DNA of 64,000 bases from Arenibacter antarcticus (GTDB lineage: Bacteria > Bacteroidota > Bacteroidia > Flavobacteriales > Flavobacteriaceae), in the NCBI RefSeq assembly GCF_041320605.1, contig NZ_CP166679.1:2776001-2840000 (forward strand), read 5' to 3'. The notes under the pieces were generated by a model. That model was not told the origin of the DNA and did no database searches. It saw only the letters and a list, made by a program, of their open reading frames with translations. Position 1 is the first letter of the stretch, and each line of letters starts with the position of its first letter. Position numbers and translations under genes: made by a program. Below, in pieces: positions 1 to 8,852 of the stretch.

Positions 1-51
1 ATCCCGTTAAGGATGCTTTTTTTGGTTAATACAATATCTTTAATCGTTGAT

Positions 52-765
52 TTACCTGTCTTTGTTGGACTTTTGATCTGCAACGTATTTTTTTAATTCC
101 TTTCCGTATTTAGAATTGGCTACATCGGGGCTAAGTGAGTTGCTTATAGAATCCAAATATTTGATATTGGCATCCGATACTTCTTTTAAGGCGATATATG
201 GGGCAATATAGGAATCGGTATTGTTCATGGCATAATTTAACGCGAACAGATAGCTGCGTTTTATATTCCTATCACTAAGGTTTATAAGTGAATCCATAGC
301 GGCCTGGTCTTTTTGCGTTTTGGGATCGAGGCTAGTCCGTATATACTCTAAATTTTTGGTATTGAATTTGGACATCATTTTTTGATATTCACTTAATTTA
401 TCTTGAGTTTTCGAGCCTTTTATTATGGCATCGAAATCAAATGTGTTCCAAGAAGTATTTATGGTAATCTCACCAGGCTCCCCAAAAAAAGTAATTCGAT
501 CGTTAATTGCGTTGTTGTCCTTTTTGTCTAGGTATAGGTAAAAGATTTCTGGACTTTCAATATCTGTAGTAAAAGAGAAATTTCCATCCCCATTAATTGT
601 TAGAGAATCAATATTAACCAAGCTGGTATCCGCAATGTGCTGAAGGTACAAGGTGCCCTTTTTTAATCCTTTCACCTTCCCCGAAACGGTCATGGTGTTT
701 TCTGTAGTACCTGCACATGAGGCAATAAAAGCGGCTATTAGGCCAGTAATAAAAATTTTTTTCAT
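52..765 (-). CDS. DUF4369-type lipoprotein
   Basis: The 237-residue product opens with a lipoprotein signal (MKKIFITGLIAAFIASC, with Cys as the first mature residue). A beta-rich stretch follows (VSGKVKGLKKGTLYLQH), typical of DUF4369, the N-terminal domain of many Bacteroidetes periplasmic thioredoxin-like lipoproteins. No CxxC thioredoxin domain follows; the C-terminal half is charged and helical. I chose the ATG directly before the signal peptide rather than one seven codons upstream, because it gives a clean Lys-Lys n-region. The gene stands alone, 44 bp downstream of a DUF819 gene on the same strand. Cell-envelope location is inferred; molecular function is unknown. Confidence 0.75.
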   Translation of the reverse strand: MKKIFITGLIAAFIASCAGTTENTMTVSGKVKGLKKGTLYLQHIADTSLVNIDSLTINGDGNFSFTTDIESPEIFYLYLDKKDNNAINDRITFFGEPGEITINTSWNTFDFDAIIKGSKTQDKLSEYQKMMSKFNTKNLEYIRTSLDPKTQKDQAAMDSLINLSDRNIKRSYLFALNYAMNNTDSYIAPYIALKEVSDANIKYLDSISNSLSPDVANSKYGKELKKYVADQKSNKDR

Positions 766-809
766 AGTCTGTTTATTCGTTCGCAAATATCATTAAAGTT
801 TATGGGATT

Positions 810-2069
810 TTAAACTTTTGAGGCAATTTCCATTAGAATAGTACAAAGAATAGCGCCACCCGTTCCTACAACATAACCAAATACAGCCAATAGTACCCCA
901 ACGGAGGTAAGGGAAGGATGGAATTCTGCCGCAACTATTGGGGCCGAGGCTGCGCCGCCAACGTTTGCCTGACTCCCCACAGCGAGAAAGAAATAAGGCG
1001 CTTTGATTAACTTTGCCACTAGGATGAGTAGACCAGCGTGAATACTGATCCATACAAAGCCAATTACGATCAGACCGGGATTTTCCAATACCTTGGTCAA
1101 ATCCATCTTCATTCCAATAGTAGCAACCAGGATATAGATGAATACACTTCCTATTTTACTTGCGCCGGCTCCTTCATAGCTCTTTGCCTTAGTAAATGAA
1201 AGCGCAATTCCGAGAATTGTGGCAACTACCACCATCCAGAAAAAATTGGAGCCCAAGAAGGATAAAAAACTCTTTTTATCACTTACGCTTTCAAAAGAAC
1301 CTAAAAACGAACTAATATAGTCACCAAAAAAATGGGATAAACCTACGGCGGTAAATGCAAAAAAGAGCATCATCATATAATCGGTTAGGGTAGGGACCCT
1401 AGTGATCCGCTTCGAAAACTCGGAAACTTTTATCTTTAACTTTTCTATGGCAGAAGTATCTGCCTTAAGCCATTTGTCTATTCTTTTGGTCTTCCCAACA
1501 CCAAGGAGGATAAGCGCCATCCAAACATTGGCTACCACTATATCTACAAGGACCATTCCGCCATATTTTTCAGGATTGTATTGATATATTTCTAACATTG
1601 CAGCCTGATTTGCCCCACCGCCAATCCAACTACCCGCAAGGGTAGACAAACCCCTCCAGATGGCATCAAAATCGTTTCCCCCTACAGTATCAGGTGAAAA
1701 AATAGAAATAATCAGAATTGCCAAGGGCCCGCCAATAATTATGCCCACAGATCCCGTAAAAAACATGATTAAGGCTTTAGAACCTAAATTAGAAATGGCC
1801 TTCATATCTATACTCAAAGTCATTAGGACCAACGCAGCAGGTAATAAATATCTACTAGCTACAAAATAAAGATTGGAGGTTTTATCCGAAATAAGTCCGC
1901 TGCTCGCTAGAATAGAAGGCAGTAAATAACACATTAGAACAGCTGGGACAATGTTGTAGAATTTACTCCAAAAACCAGTTTTTAGGGAGGAGGTGTAAAA
2001 AATAAATCCAAGACAAAGGGTTAAAAGTCCAAAAACAACGGTGTCATTGGTGATAAAAGGTTCTGTCAT
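810..2069 (-). CDS. DUF819 family integral membrane protein
   Basis: The 419-residue protein is almost entirely hydrophobic, with about ten predicted transmembrane segments. Glycine-rich loops (GSWIGGGANQAAM near residue 145, GSQANVGGAASAPIVAAEF near 365) match the DUF819 (YjcL-like) family, which resembles carboxylate/anion exchangers in having two related halves. The two Gly/Asn-rich motifs probably line the transport path by analogy with those transporters. The substrate is not established for the family. Length is normal for the family. It precedes the DUF4369 lipoprotein gene on the same strand. Confidence 0.85.
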   Translation of the reverse strand: MTEPFITNDTVVFGLLTLCLGFIFYTSSLKTGFWSKFYNIVPAVLMCYLLPSILASSGLISDKTSNLYFVASRYLLPAALVLMTLSIDMKAISNLGSKALIMFFTGSVGIIIGGPLAILIISIFSPDTVGGNDFDAIWRGLSTLAGSWIGGGANQAAMLEIYQYNPEKYGGMVLVDIVVANVWMALILLGVGKTKRIDKWLKADTSAIEKLKIKVSEFSKRITRVPTLTDYMMMLFFAFTAVGLSHFFGDYISSFLGSFESVSDKKSFLSFLGSNFFWMVVVATILGIALSFTKAKSYEGAGASKIGSVFIYILVATIGMKMDLTKVLENPGLIVIGFVWISIHAGLLILVAKLIKAPYFFLAVGSQANVGGAASAPIVAAEFHPSLTSVGVLLAVFGYVVGTGGAILCTILMEIASKV

Positions 2070-2101
2070 AACGTGTAAAATTCAATTTGCGCCAAATATA
2101 A

Positions 2102-2905
2102 TCAAATATATAGATGCTGTTTTATATAATGAGCCACTCCGTCCTCTGTATTTTTTAGGGTTACAGCGTGGGAAATTTTCTTTACTTCTTCCCTCGCATT
2201 GCCCACGGCAACACCATGACCTGTATTTTGCAGCATTTCTATATCATTGTAGTTGTCGCCAAAGGCAATCACATCTTTTAAACCTTCCCCTTCTCGCAAT
2301 AGGAGGGAAATGGCTGTTAGTTTAGATACGGATTTGGGAGCGATCTCAATTAGGGTATCGTTGGATCGATATAGGTTCAATGTGTCTGAAAATGTGTTGA
2401 AAAGGATGGGGAAAATTGTGTCCATGCTTTCTTTCTTACCCATCATCATAATTTTATGACCCCCTATGCCTCTAGTTCTCCAATCGGAAATAGTTGCATT
2501 GGTGCGTCTGTACTCAGGGAGGGCCTTAGTGTACTTTATCTCCTTTCGGACTCTTTCAGAATATAACTCCACATACCATTCATCTCCGGAATAGAGGCCT
2601 AGCTGAATATCCATTTTACTCGCCTTTTTATATATTTCTTCAATTAAGTTTAAAGGGATATAAGTAGAGCTCAATTGATTTCCCCCGTCCAGGACCAATG
2701 CCCCGTTATAACAAATAATGGGCTGATTTTCAATTCCCAAGCCTTTTTGTATATAGGTCATAGATTTTGGCATTCTTGCCGAAACTAGAATGACCCGCAT
2801 ATAGCTCCTGATCCTTTTTATTTCGTTGATGGTATAGTCGGACACGTTGTCTTTATAGGTCAATAAGGTGCCATCCAGATCAGAGCATAATATTTTATAA
2901 TTCAT
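2102..2905 (-). CDS. Cof-type HAD-superfamily phosphatase
   Basis: This 267-residue protein begins with haloacid dehalogenase motif I (LCSDLDGTLL), where the first Asp of DLD is the nucleophile. It also has motif II (VILVSARMP), a type IIB cap domain in the middle, and motifs III/IV at the end (FGDNYNDIEML, with Lys earlier in SKLTAI). The layout is that of the Cof/YidA subfamily, cytosolic sugar-phosphate or cofactor phosphatases. The start is the ATG ten codons inside the longest frame, which puts motif I at the usual distance from the N-terminus. The substrate cannot be told from sequence. Confidence 0.9.
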   Translation of the reverse strand: MNYKILCSDLDGTLLTYKDNVSDYTINEIKRIRSYMRVILVSARMPKSMTYIQKGLGIENQPIICYNGALVLDGGNQLSSTYIPLNLIEEIYKKASKMDIQLGLYSGDEWYVELYSERVRKEIKYTKALPEYRRTNATISDWRTRGIGGHKIMMMGKKESMDTIFPILFNTFSDTLNLYRSNDTLIEIAPKSVSKLTAISLLLREGEGLKDVIAFGDNYNDIEMLQNTGHGVAVGNAREEVKKISHAVTLKNTEDGVAHYIKQHLYI

Positions 2906-3032
2906 TAATGAGAATTCTATTGGAGTAGTATCCAAGGATTAATTTGGGTCAAATATAAACTTATGCTGATATATATGGCGTAGATTTCTTTGTGGATTAA
3001 GATTTCCCAAGGGATTGTTGATAATAAAAATG

Positions 3033-3197
3033 CTATTCGTCCTTGTCTTTGGGATCTCTTTTCGCTTCTTTGAGCCCTTTCATCAGCAACCATTCTATCT
3101 GTCCATTTACACTGCGAAATTCGTCCGATGCCCATTTTTCAATGGCCTTCAGCATATCTTCATTTAATCGTAGTGCAAAAGCTTTCTTTTTACTCAT
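3033..3197 (-). CDS. Small Arc/ribbon-helix-helix-type DNA-binding protein
   Basis: A 54-codon gene. The protein starts MSKKKAFALRLNEDMLKAIE and continues with a helix-turn-helix-like pair (EKWASDEFRSVNGQIEWLL), the pattern of Arc-family ribbon-helix-helix repressors, where a short N-terminal strand (KAFALRL) contacts DNA as a dimer. The tail is charged (KEAKRDPKDKDE). It follows an SPFH gene and a pseudogene on the same strand, and this SPFH - small protein - Arc order is one I recall from Bacteroidetes genomes. The whole module may be co-transcribed; the target operator is unknown. Confidence 0.8.
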   Translation of the reverse strand: MSKKKAFALRLNEDMLKAIEKWASDEFRSVNGQIEWLLMKGLKEAKRDPKDKDE

Positions 3198-3220
3198 TTT
3201 TCAACTTTATTTATCCCTCT

Positions 3221-3708
3221 TTAGAGTTGCTTTCTATATATGTTATAAAACACAATAGAGGCTTCAGTTTCTTTTTGTGTACCTATCAGAGTGTTCTTTC
3301 CGGATTTTAGCTCGAGCTGAACACCTTGATTTCCCCTTACATTACATGTCTTTCCGTTCTTTTGGGGAGATACGATTTCCCCATCCCCATATTAATAGGT
3401 ATTGCCAAACATTGCGATTGGTGATTGCAGGCCATTGTATGGTTTTTTTCTTGCGGTGAAAAGGTTTAAAACGAAAATGGATTCCGACTAAATCGATTAT
3501 TGTATACGGTTTCATGGAGAATATCAATCCCATGGTGATTAGCAGAGTAAAATGAATATTAGTTGTACAGTCTTATCCGTGCTGGCCACATTGCCTATGT
3601 TTTCTCCTAAAATAACTCAATGAAATATGGCATAAACCCTATGGGATATAATAGTATATGTTTCACCCAACATTGATCAAAACGCTGTGATTTCTTAAGA
3701 CCGAGCAT
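3221..3708 (-). pseudogene. Frameshifted pseudogene of a PH-like membrane protein
   Basis: Consecutive pieces of one protein can be read on the minus strand in different frames. An ATG four bases after the SPFH stop begins MLGLKKSQRFDQCW. Another frame gives ITMGLIFSMKPYTIID, then GIHFRFKPFHRKKKTIQW and GWGNRISPK. After a further shift the frame reads GKTCNVRGNQGVQLELKSG and NTLIGTQKETEA before a TAA stop. The order and spacing match a roughly 160-residue protein with N-terminal membrane helices and a PH-like beta domain that, from memory, lies between SPFH and Arc genes in Flavobacteria. At least two frameshifts separate the parts. Sequencing error could explain one shift but hardly all. Confidence 0.75.
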
Positions 3709-3711
3709 GGC

Positions 3712-4572
3712 CTAGTGATTTAAGGTCCCAGTGTTCACTACTGGGGTAACATCCTTATCGGAACAAAGAACCACCATAAGATTGCTTACCATGGCCGCTC
3801 TTCTTTCATCGTCCAGTTCAACAATATTTTTCTTGCTCAGATGATCCAAAGCCATTTCTACCATGCTTACTGCACCTTCAACAATCTTATGTCTTGCCGC
3901 AACAATTGCCGTTGCCTGTTGTCTTTTTAGCATTGCATTGGCAATTTCCTGAGCATAGGCCAAATATCCGATCCTAGCTTCCAATACTTCTATCCCTGCC
4001 ATGGGAAGGCGTTCCTGAACTTCCTTTTCCAAGGCTTCGCTTACTTCGTTAACACTAGATCGCAGAGTGATATCTTCATCTACGCCCTCATCGGCAAAAT
4101 TATCGTATGGATACATGCTGGCCAGTTTACGGACCGCGGCATCGGTCTGAACGCGTACAAAATTTGTGTAATCGTCTACGTCAAAGGCAGCTTTGTAAGT
4201 ATTGGTAACCCTCCAGACTAAAATGGTGCTGATCATAATTGGATTTCCAAGCTTGTCGTTCACTTTTAATCGTTCACTGTCAAAATTACTTGCCCTTAAT
4301 GAAATTTTCTTTTTCGTATAAAGTGGATTTACCCAAAAAAGGCCATTGGTTTTAATGGTGCCCATATATTTCCCAAACAATAGTAATACCCTTGATCCAT
4401 TGGGATTCACCAAAACAAATCCTAGAAGTGAAATAATAATGATTAACGCTAAAGGTAAACCATAGAGTACCATGTCATTGGAAAGCAATACAAATGCCCC
4501 AATTATAAGAAAGAGTAGTGCAGCTAGTATTATATATCCGTTGGCAGCAGTAATGTTTTTTTCTTGTGTCAT
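3712..4572 (-). CDS. SPFH/prohibitin-domain membrane protein
   Basis: The 286-residue protein has two N-terminal hydrophobic helices (about residues 13-30 and 34-54), then an SPFH (stomatin/prohibitin/flotillin/HflK) domain. The domain includes NPNGSRVLLLFGKYMGT and ends in a helical, coiled-coil-prone region (YAQEIANAMLKRQQATAIVAA). Family members form membrane-bound oligomeric rings that organise membrane microdomains or guard membrane proteases. It heads a probable operon with the pseudogene 3 bp downstream and the Arc-like gene. Loss of the middle gene may have changed the module's function. Confidence 0.9.
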   Translation of the reverse strand: MTQEKNITAANGYIILAALLFLIIGAFVLLSNDMVLYGLPLALIIIISLLGFVLVNPNGSRVLLLFGKYMGTIKTNGLFWVNPLYTKKKISLRASNFDSERLKVNDKLGNPIMISTILVWRVTNTYKAAFDVDDYTNFVRVQTDAAVRKLASMYPYDNFADEGVDEDITLRSSVNEVSEALEKEVQERLPMAGIEVLEARIGYLAYAQEIANAMLKRQQATAIVAARHKIVEGAVSMVEMALDHLSKKNIVELDDERRAAMVSNLMVVLCSDKDVTPVVNTGTLNH

Positions 4573-4667
4573 GGCTTAGTTATTTAGTGTGATATTAAAA
4601 TGATATCATAAAGATATTAAAATTTATTATAATACCAGGCCATTTCAAGAAATTGGAATATTGCTTC

Positions 4668-6923
4668 CTAGGTCTTTGCGTTATCGGTTTTAAAATCTTT
4701 GGTCTTTTTCTTGTTCGGATTTTTAAAAAGGCGTTTAAAAAATCCATCTCGTTTTACCGGATCGCAATCCATTTTTCCAAGTACGCTGGGGCTAGGGGAT
4801 TTAAATTTAGCCTGGGTGATATAATTAAAGCTTTTATCGGCATTTAATTTTTGTGTCCAAAGTGCAAAAATGGGCAATGCAGCATTGGCACCCTGACCTA
4901 GACTGGTGCTTTTAAAACCAATTTCATGATTGTCCAACCCTACCCAGGTAATATTCAATAATTTGGGCGTAAGTGCTACAAACCAAGCGTCTTTATTGTT
5001 TTGTGTGGTCCCGGTTTTTCCGGCAATCTCATTTTTTAGGCCATAGGTAGAGCGAATCCGTGTGGCCGTACCGCTATTGACTGTAGCCTTCATCATTTGT
5101 ATCATGATCTGGCCATTTTCATCAGAAAAGGCGCGTTCTTCGGAAATTATTGGCTTAAAAGCGGTTAAGGTAGAATCCTTTTCGTTATTTATATGCTGTA
5201 TTAGAAAAGGGGCTACTGGTTTCCCATTGTTTAAATAGCTGGAATAGGCTTTTGCCAGTTCGTTAATTTTAATCTCCGCCGTACCTAATGCCAAGGAAGG
5301 CAATTGAGGTAACTTAGTTTCTATCCCCATTTTTTTAGCCTGTGCCAAGACCTTGGGAATACCTGTTTGCTCCAGCACTTTTACAGCTATGGTGTTAACC
5401 GAATTGCTCAATGCCTCTTCCATGGAATAATTGAGGTAAGCCTCATCCTTTTTTCCAGAATTGCTGGGCGACCATCCTTCCATATTTTCGTATTCCACTT
5501 CTTGTGCGGAAAAATAGGTGCAGGGGTCAATTCCGCTTTCCAGGGCGGCAGTATATACAATGGGCTTAAATGCGGACCCTACCTGCCGTTTGCTCTGTGA
5601 GATATGATCGTATTTGAAATGTTTAAAATTAACTCCCCCTATCCAAGTTTTTACGGCACCATTAGATGGGTCTACAGAAAGTGATCCTACATTTAGGAAT
5701 TTAGCGTAATGAAGTAAACTGTCTATAGAACTGGCCATTATAGTGGTGTCTCGTTTCCAATCTGTCAACATCATTTGTTTTTTAATCTGCAGGGAATCCA
5801 TAATTTCTGACTCGCTTAGACCAGCAGTTTTTAATTTTCTGTAGACATCTGAACGTTGAATAATCTTAGCGATCAACTTTTTATCCGTTTTCCATGGCGC
5901 TTTTTGACCATAGCTTTTTTCAAAGCTATCTTGAAGTTTTTGCATATGTTCTTGCATGGCTTCTTCGGCCAAAAGTTGCATTTTATAATCCAAGGTGGTA
6001 TAAATTTTTAATCCGGAGGTATAAATATTGTATTCCTGACCTTCTTCATGTTGTTCCTTGGCCCATTTTAGGAGCTGTTTCCTTACCTCTTCCCTAAAAT
6101 AGGGTGCAATTCCATCATTGTGATCATAATCCCGGTAATCCAATTTTAAGGGGGTCAATACAATACTGTCCGCCACCTTTGGGGTTAAATAATTATTATT
6201 TTCCATGGCACGGATTACTAAATTTCGTCTTTCTACACTATTTTTCGGAAACACCCGTGGATTGTACCCGTAGGTGGCCTTTAACATTCCTACTAGGACA
6301 GCACTTTCTTCTAATTTTAGAGTCTTTGCCCTTTTGTTAAAGAATTTTAATGCAGCACTTTCTATTCCAAACGTATTGTCCCCAAATGAAACTGTATTTA
6401 GATACAGCATTATAATTTCATCTTTAGAGTAGATCCGTTCCAGTCTTTTCGCTATGATCATCTCCTTAAATTTTGTAGCCACAAGTTGTAGTATCCCAGC
6501 TCTTTCCCTTGGGTACAGGTTTTTTGCCAACTGCTGTGTAATGGTGCTACCGCCACCCGAAGATCTGTCTTGCATTAAAATGGTTTTAATCCCTACCCTT
6601 GCAAGACTGGTAAAGTCTATTCCCGAATGCTCATAAAATCTTTCGTCCTCAATGGCTACCAAAGCTGATATTAATTGTGGAGACAAGTCTTCATAGGTGA
6701 TGGGCTGCCTGTCGTATAGATAATATTTGCCGATCAATACACTGTCGGCAGAATATACTTCGGAGGCTCTTTGGTAATGAAAATCTGAAAGTGATTTCTT
6801 GGTTGGGAGTTTGCCCCATGCACCTATATATATGCTAAGGATAAATAAGAATAACAACCCAATTAAAATTGATAATGAAATAATTCCAACTCTAAGGATT
6901 GGATGCTTTATCTTTTTAAACAT
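4668..6923 (-). CDS. Penicillin-binding protein 1A family, bifunctional peptidoglycan synthase
   Basis: The 751-residue protein has one N-terminal membrane anchor (about residues 10-35). A GT51 glycosyltransferase domain follows, with the catalytic Glu in EDERFYEHSGID and the GGSTITQQLAKNLY motif. The C-terminal transpeptidase domain has the acyl-enzyme Ser in SAFKP (SxxK), SNSVN (SxN) and GKTGTTQNNKDAWF (KTG). It polymerises lipid II and cross-links the peptides on the periplasmic side of the inner membrane. The short C-terminal tail is Lys-rich. I chose the ATG ten codons inside the longest frame, because it gives a short basic n-region before the anchor. All catalytic motifs are intact. 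Confidence 0.95.
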   Translation of the reverse strand: MFKKIKHPILRVGIISLSILIGLLFLFILSIYIGAWGKLPTKKSLSDFHYQRASEVYSADSVLIGKYYLYDRQPITYEDLSPQLISALVAIEDERFYEHSGIDFTSLARVGIKTILMQDRSSGGGSTITQQLAKNLYPRERAGILQLVATKFKEMIIAKRLERIYSKDEIIMLYLNTVSFGDNTFGIESAALKFFNKRAKTLKLEESAVLVGMLKATYGYNPRVFPKNSVERRNLVIRAMENNNYLTPKVADSIVLTPLKLDYRDYDHNDGIAPYFREEVRKQLLKWAKEQHEEGQEYNIYTSGLKIYTTLDYKMQLLAEEAMQEHMQKLQDSFEKSYGQKAPWKTDKKLIAKIIQRSDVYRKLKTAGLSESEIMDSLQIKKQMMLTDWKRDTTIMASSIDSLLHYAKFLNVGSLSVDPSNGAVKTWIGGVNFKHFKYDHISQSKRQVGSAFKPIVYTAALESGIDPCTYFSAQEVEYENMEGWSPSNSGKKDEAYLNYSMEEALSNSVNTIAVKVLEQTGIPKVLAQAKKMGIETKLPQLPSLALGTAEIKINELAKAYSSYLNNGKPVAPFLIQHINNEKDSTLTAFKPIISEERAFSDENGQIMIQMMKATVNSGTATRIRSTYGLKNEIAGKTGTTQNNKDAWFVALTPKLLNITWVGLDNHEIGFKSTSLGQGANAALPIFALWTQKLNADKSFNYITQAKFKSPSPSVLGKMDCDPVKRDGFFKRLFKNPNKKKTKDFKTDNAKT

Positions 6924-7119
6924 GAAGTTTATTTTTTGTGGGTGCAATATCAAATTTAATAATTAAATAAGGTTAATTCTTAACAATACCTTATAGTGCA
7001 ATTGATTATTTTTGAGCTTTTAATCCACACTGATACTGATCTGAGGATTTAAAACCCATTTTTAGATGAAGGTAGCTATGGCAATTATCATCACTCTTAA
7101 CCGTAATTAATACTTTAAA

Positions 7120-7896
7120 ATGAAAAAATTTATTCTGTGTTGTCTTTTTGCGTTGTTCATGCAAACTTCCTTTGCCAATGAAATGGAATGGTCCAAAACA
7201 GGCCATAGAACTATTGGTGAAGTGGCACAGAATCACTTGTCGGGTAAATCAAAAAGAGCCTTAAGAAAACTGTTAAATGGACAAAGTTTGGCTTTAATCT
7301 CCACCTATGCCGATGATATAAAGTCCGATAGAACTTATTCCAAATTTGCCCCATGGCATTATGTAAACTATCCCATGGATAAAAAGTATACCGAGGTAAA
7401 GCCTAGTAAAGCTGGGGATGTGGTAGTAGGGATAGAGAAATGTATTGCCATAATAAGGGATGAAAACAGTGCTCATGAAGACAAGGTTTTTTATTTAAAA
7501 ATGTTGGTTCATTTAATTGGAGACCTTCATCAGCCTATGCACGTAGGACGATTGGAGGATAAAGGAGGTAATGACATTCAACTTACGTGGTTCGGTAGGG
7601 GAACCAATTTACATCGCTTGTGGGATGCCAATATGATAGATGATTACGGGATGAGTTATTCCGAACTTGCTGGGAACCTGCCTAAGCTATCCAAAAATGA
7701 AATTAAGTCCATTCAAAAGGGTGATGTATATGATTGGGTTGAAGAATCCCATGATATGGCCAATATTCTATATGATTCCGTTGAGGTAGGGGAGAAGCTG
7801 GGATATGACTACGGTTATAAATATTGGACTACTGTGGAGCGACAATTACAGCGAGGTGGACTCCGTTTGGCTAAGGTCTTGAACGAATTGTTTTAA
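7120..7896 (+). CDS. Secreted S1/P1-type zinc nuclease
   Basis: A signal peptide (MKKFILCCLFALFMQTSFA) precedes a mature start of NEMEWSKTGHRTIGEVAQ. The family uses the N-terminal Trp and a set of His/Asp residues to hold three zinc ions. Here these are W and H in EWSKTGH, D in YADDI, H in PWHYVNYP, and H/D residues in HLIGDLHQPMHVG and NLHRLWDANMID. All expected ligands are present, so it should be an active single-strand-specific nuclease with 3'-nucleotidase activity in the periplasm or outside the cell. The Trp is four residues inside the predicted cleavage site, so further trimming would be needed for an N-terminal Trp. It lies convergent to alkB. Confidence 0.92.
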   Translation: MKKFILCCLFALFMQTSFANEMEWSKTGHRTIGEVAQNHLSGKSKRALRKLLNGQSLALISTYADDIKSDRTYSKFAPWHYVNYPMDKKYTEVKPSKAGDVVVGIEKCIAIIRDENSAHEDKVFYLKMLVHLIGDLHQPMHVGRLEDKGGNDIQLTWFGRGTNLHRLWDANMIDDYGMSYSELAGNLPKLSKNEIKSIQKGDVYDWVEESHDMANILYDSVEVGEKLGYDYGYKYWTTVERQLQRGGLRLAKVLNELF

Positions 7897-7920
7897 GGAG
7901 TTTGAGAGGTGTAGTGTTTT

Positions 7921-8523
7921 TTATGTGATTACCCTAAAGGTAAGGTTCATTCTTTCCTTAACGGACCTTGCTGTTTTGGGAATCTGATGTAGCCAATGGT
8001 GCTGCGTTTCCCCCTTCATTAACAATAAACTGCCGTGTTGCAACAGTATTTTATGTTTTAAATTTTTTAGCTTCTTGTGTTTTAAATGAAAATAGCGTTC
8101 TTGGCCAAGGGTGATGGATGCGATAATAGGGTTTTTCCCCAATTCCTTTTCATCGTCGGCATGCCAGCCGTTACTATCGCTTCCATCTCTATATAAATTT
8201 AACAAACAACTGCTGAATTCAATTTCCGTTTTACGTTGGATGCTATTTCTGATTTCCAATAATTCCTGAGAGAATTTATGGGGATGCATGGTGATACCGG
8301 AATATTTGTAGGGTTTCCCATTGTCTCCATAAAGGGCTGTAAGTCTGGGTTGCGGGTGTGTTTTTCCAAATAGGGTGATAGTGTCTTGTTGCCAAGGTGT
8401 ATTATTCTTAAGCTGATCAAAATAGAAATCGGCCTGTGGAACAGAAATGAAGTTGGGGTAATAGATAATATCGCTATCAGGTAGTTGAAGATTTATAGGG
8501 TCTGAAAATAATGGAGTATTCAT
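7921..8523 (-). CDS. AlkB-like alpha-ketoglutarate-dependent DNA dioxygenase
   Basis: The 200-residue protein has the Fe(II) facial triad of the AlkB fold: His121 and Asp123 in GWHADDE, and His179 in HHWLHQIPKT. The 2-oxoglutarate-binding arginines lie in RMNLTFR at the C-terminus. The family repairs methylated adenine and cytosine in DNA or RNA by oxidative demethylation. The nucleotide-recognition lid (LTALYGDNGKPYKYSG) resembles the bacterial and human ALKBH2/3 group rather than E. coli AlkB. It is a single gene, convergent with the nuclease gene 24 bp away. No Ada-like regulator is adjacent, so control by an adaptive response is not evident. Confidence 0.92.
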   Translation of the reverse strand: MNTPLFSDPINLQLPDSDIIYYPNFISVPQADFYFDQLKNNTPWQQDTITLFGKTHPQPRLTALYGDNGKPYKYSGITMHPHKFSQELLEIRNSIQRKTEIEFSSCLLNLYRDGSDSNGWHADDEKELGKNPIIASITLGQERYFHLKHKKLKNLKHKILLQHGSLLLMKGETQHHWLHQIPKTARSVKERMNLTFRVIT

Positions 8524-8852
8524 TAAGAATCCGATTAATTGGTCTTGTAGATGTTTAAACTAGTTACTTTAATTTGTTCGCTTACTCCGATTCACTCAGG
8601 GTTAAAAGTTTTTCAATAACCACTCGTCTTTAATGATTTTCAATTGCCACGGGTTTTAACCCGTGGTGAAAATTTTATAGCGATTTTGGCTTTAGCCAAA
8701 CTCTTCGGTTTCTAGATTTCAACTAATGCATTCCTATAGCTCTTCTTTGCACATGATAAATCTGGGCGAAATTGAGTAGGCGAGGCTTTTCGCCTTTTAA
8801 AAATCTATGGACTTCTAAACTAAATATAATATTTTATAGTTGCGATCCTGAA
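8524..8852. other. Intergenic region with three short palindromes
   Basis: No gene is visible on either strand. Three G+C-rich palindromic modules lie within 150 bp, two of them annotated separately and the third at 8778-8795 (AGGCGA and TCGCCT around a 6-nt loop). It separates the convergent ends of mosc and the 5' end of alkB, both on the minus strand, so part of it must carry the alkB promoter. Confidence 0.6.
8647..8700. repeat. REP-like double palindrome
   Basis: Two palindromes lie side by side. The first, at 8647-8666, has perfect 9-bp arms (CCACGGGTT and AACCCGTGG) around TT. The second, at 8685-8700, has 7-bp arms (TTTGGCT and AGCCAAA) around TT. Paired short palindromes with a CCACGG core are typical of REP elements mobilised by IS200-like REP-associated transposases in Bacteroidetes. 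No such transposase is in this window. No poly-T tail follows, so a terminator role is less likely. Confidence 0.55.
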
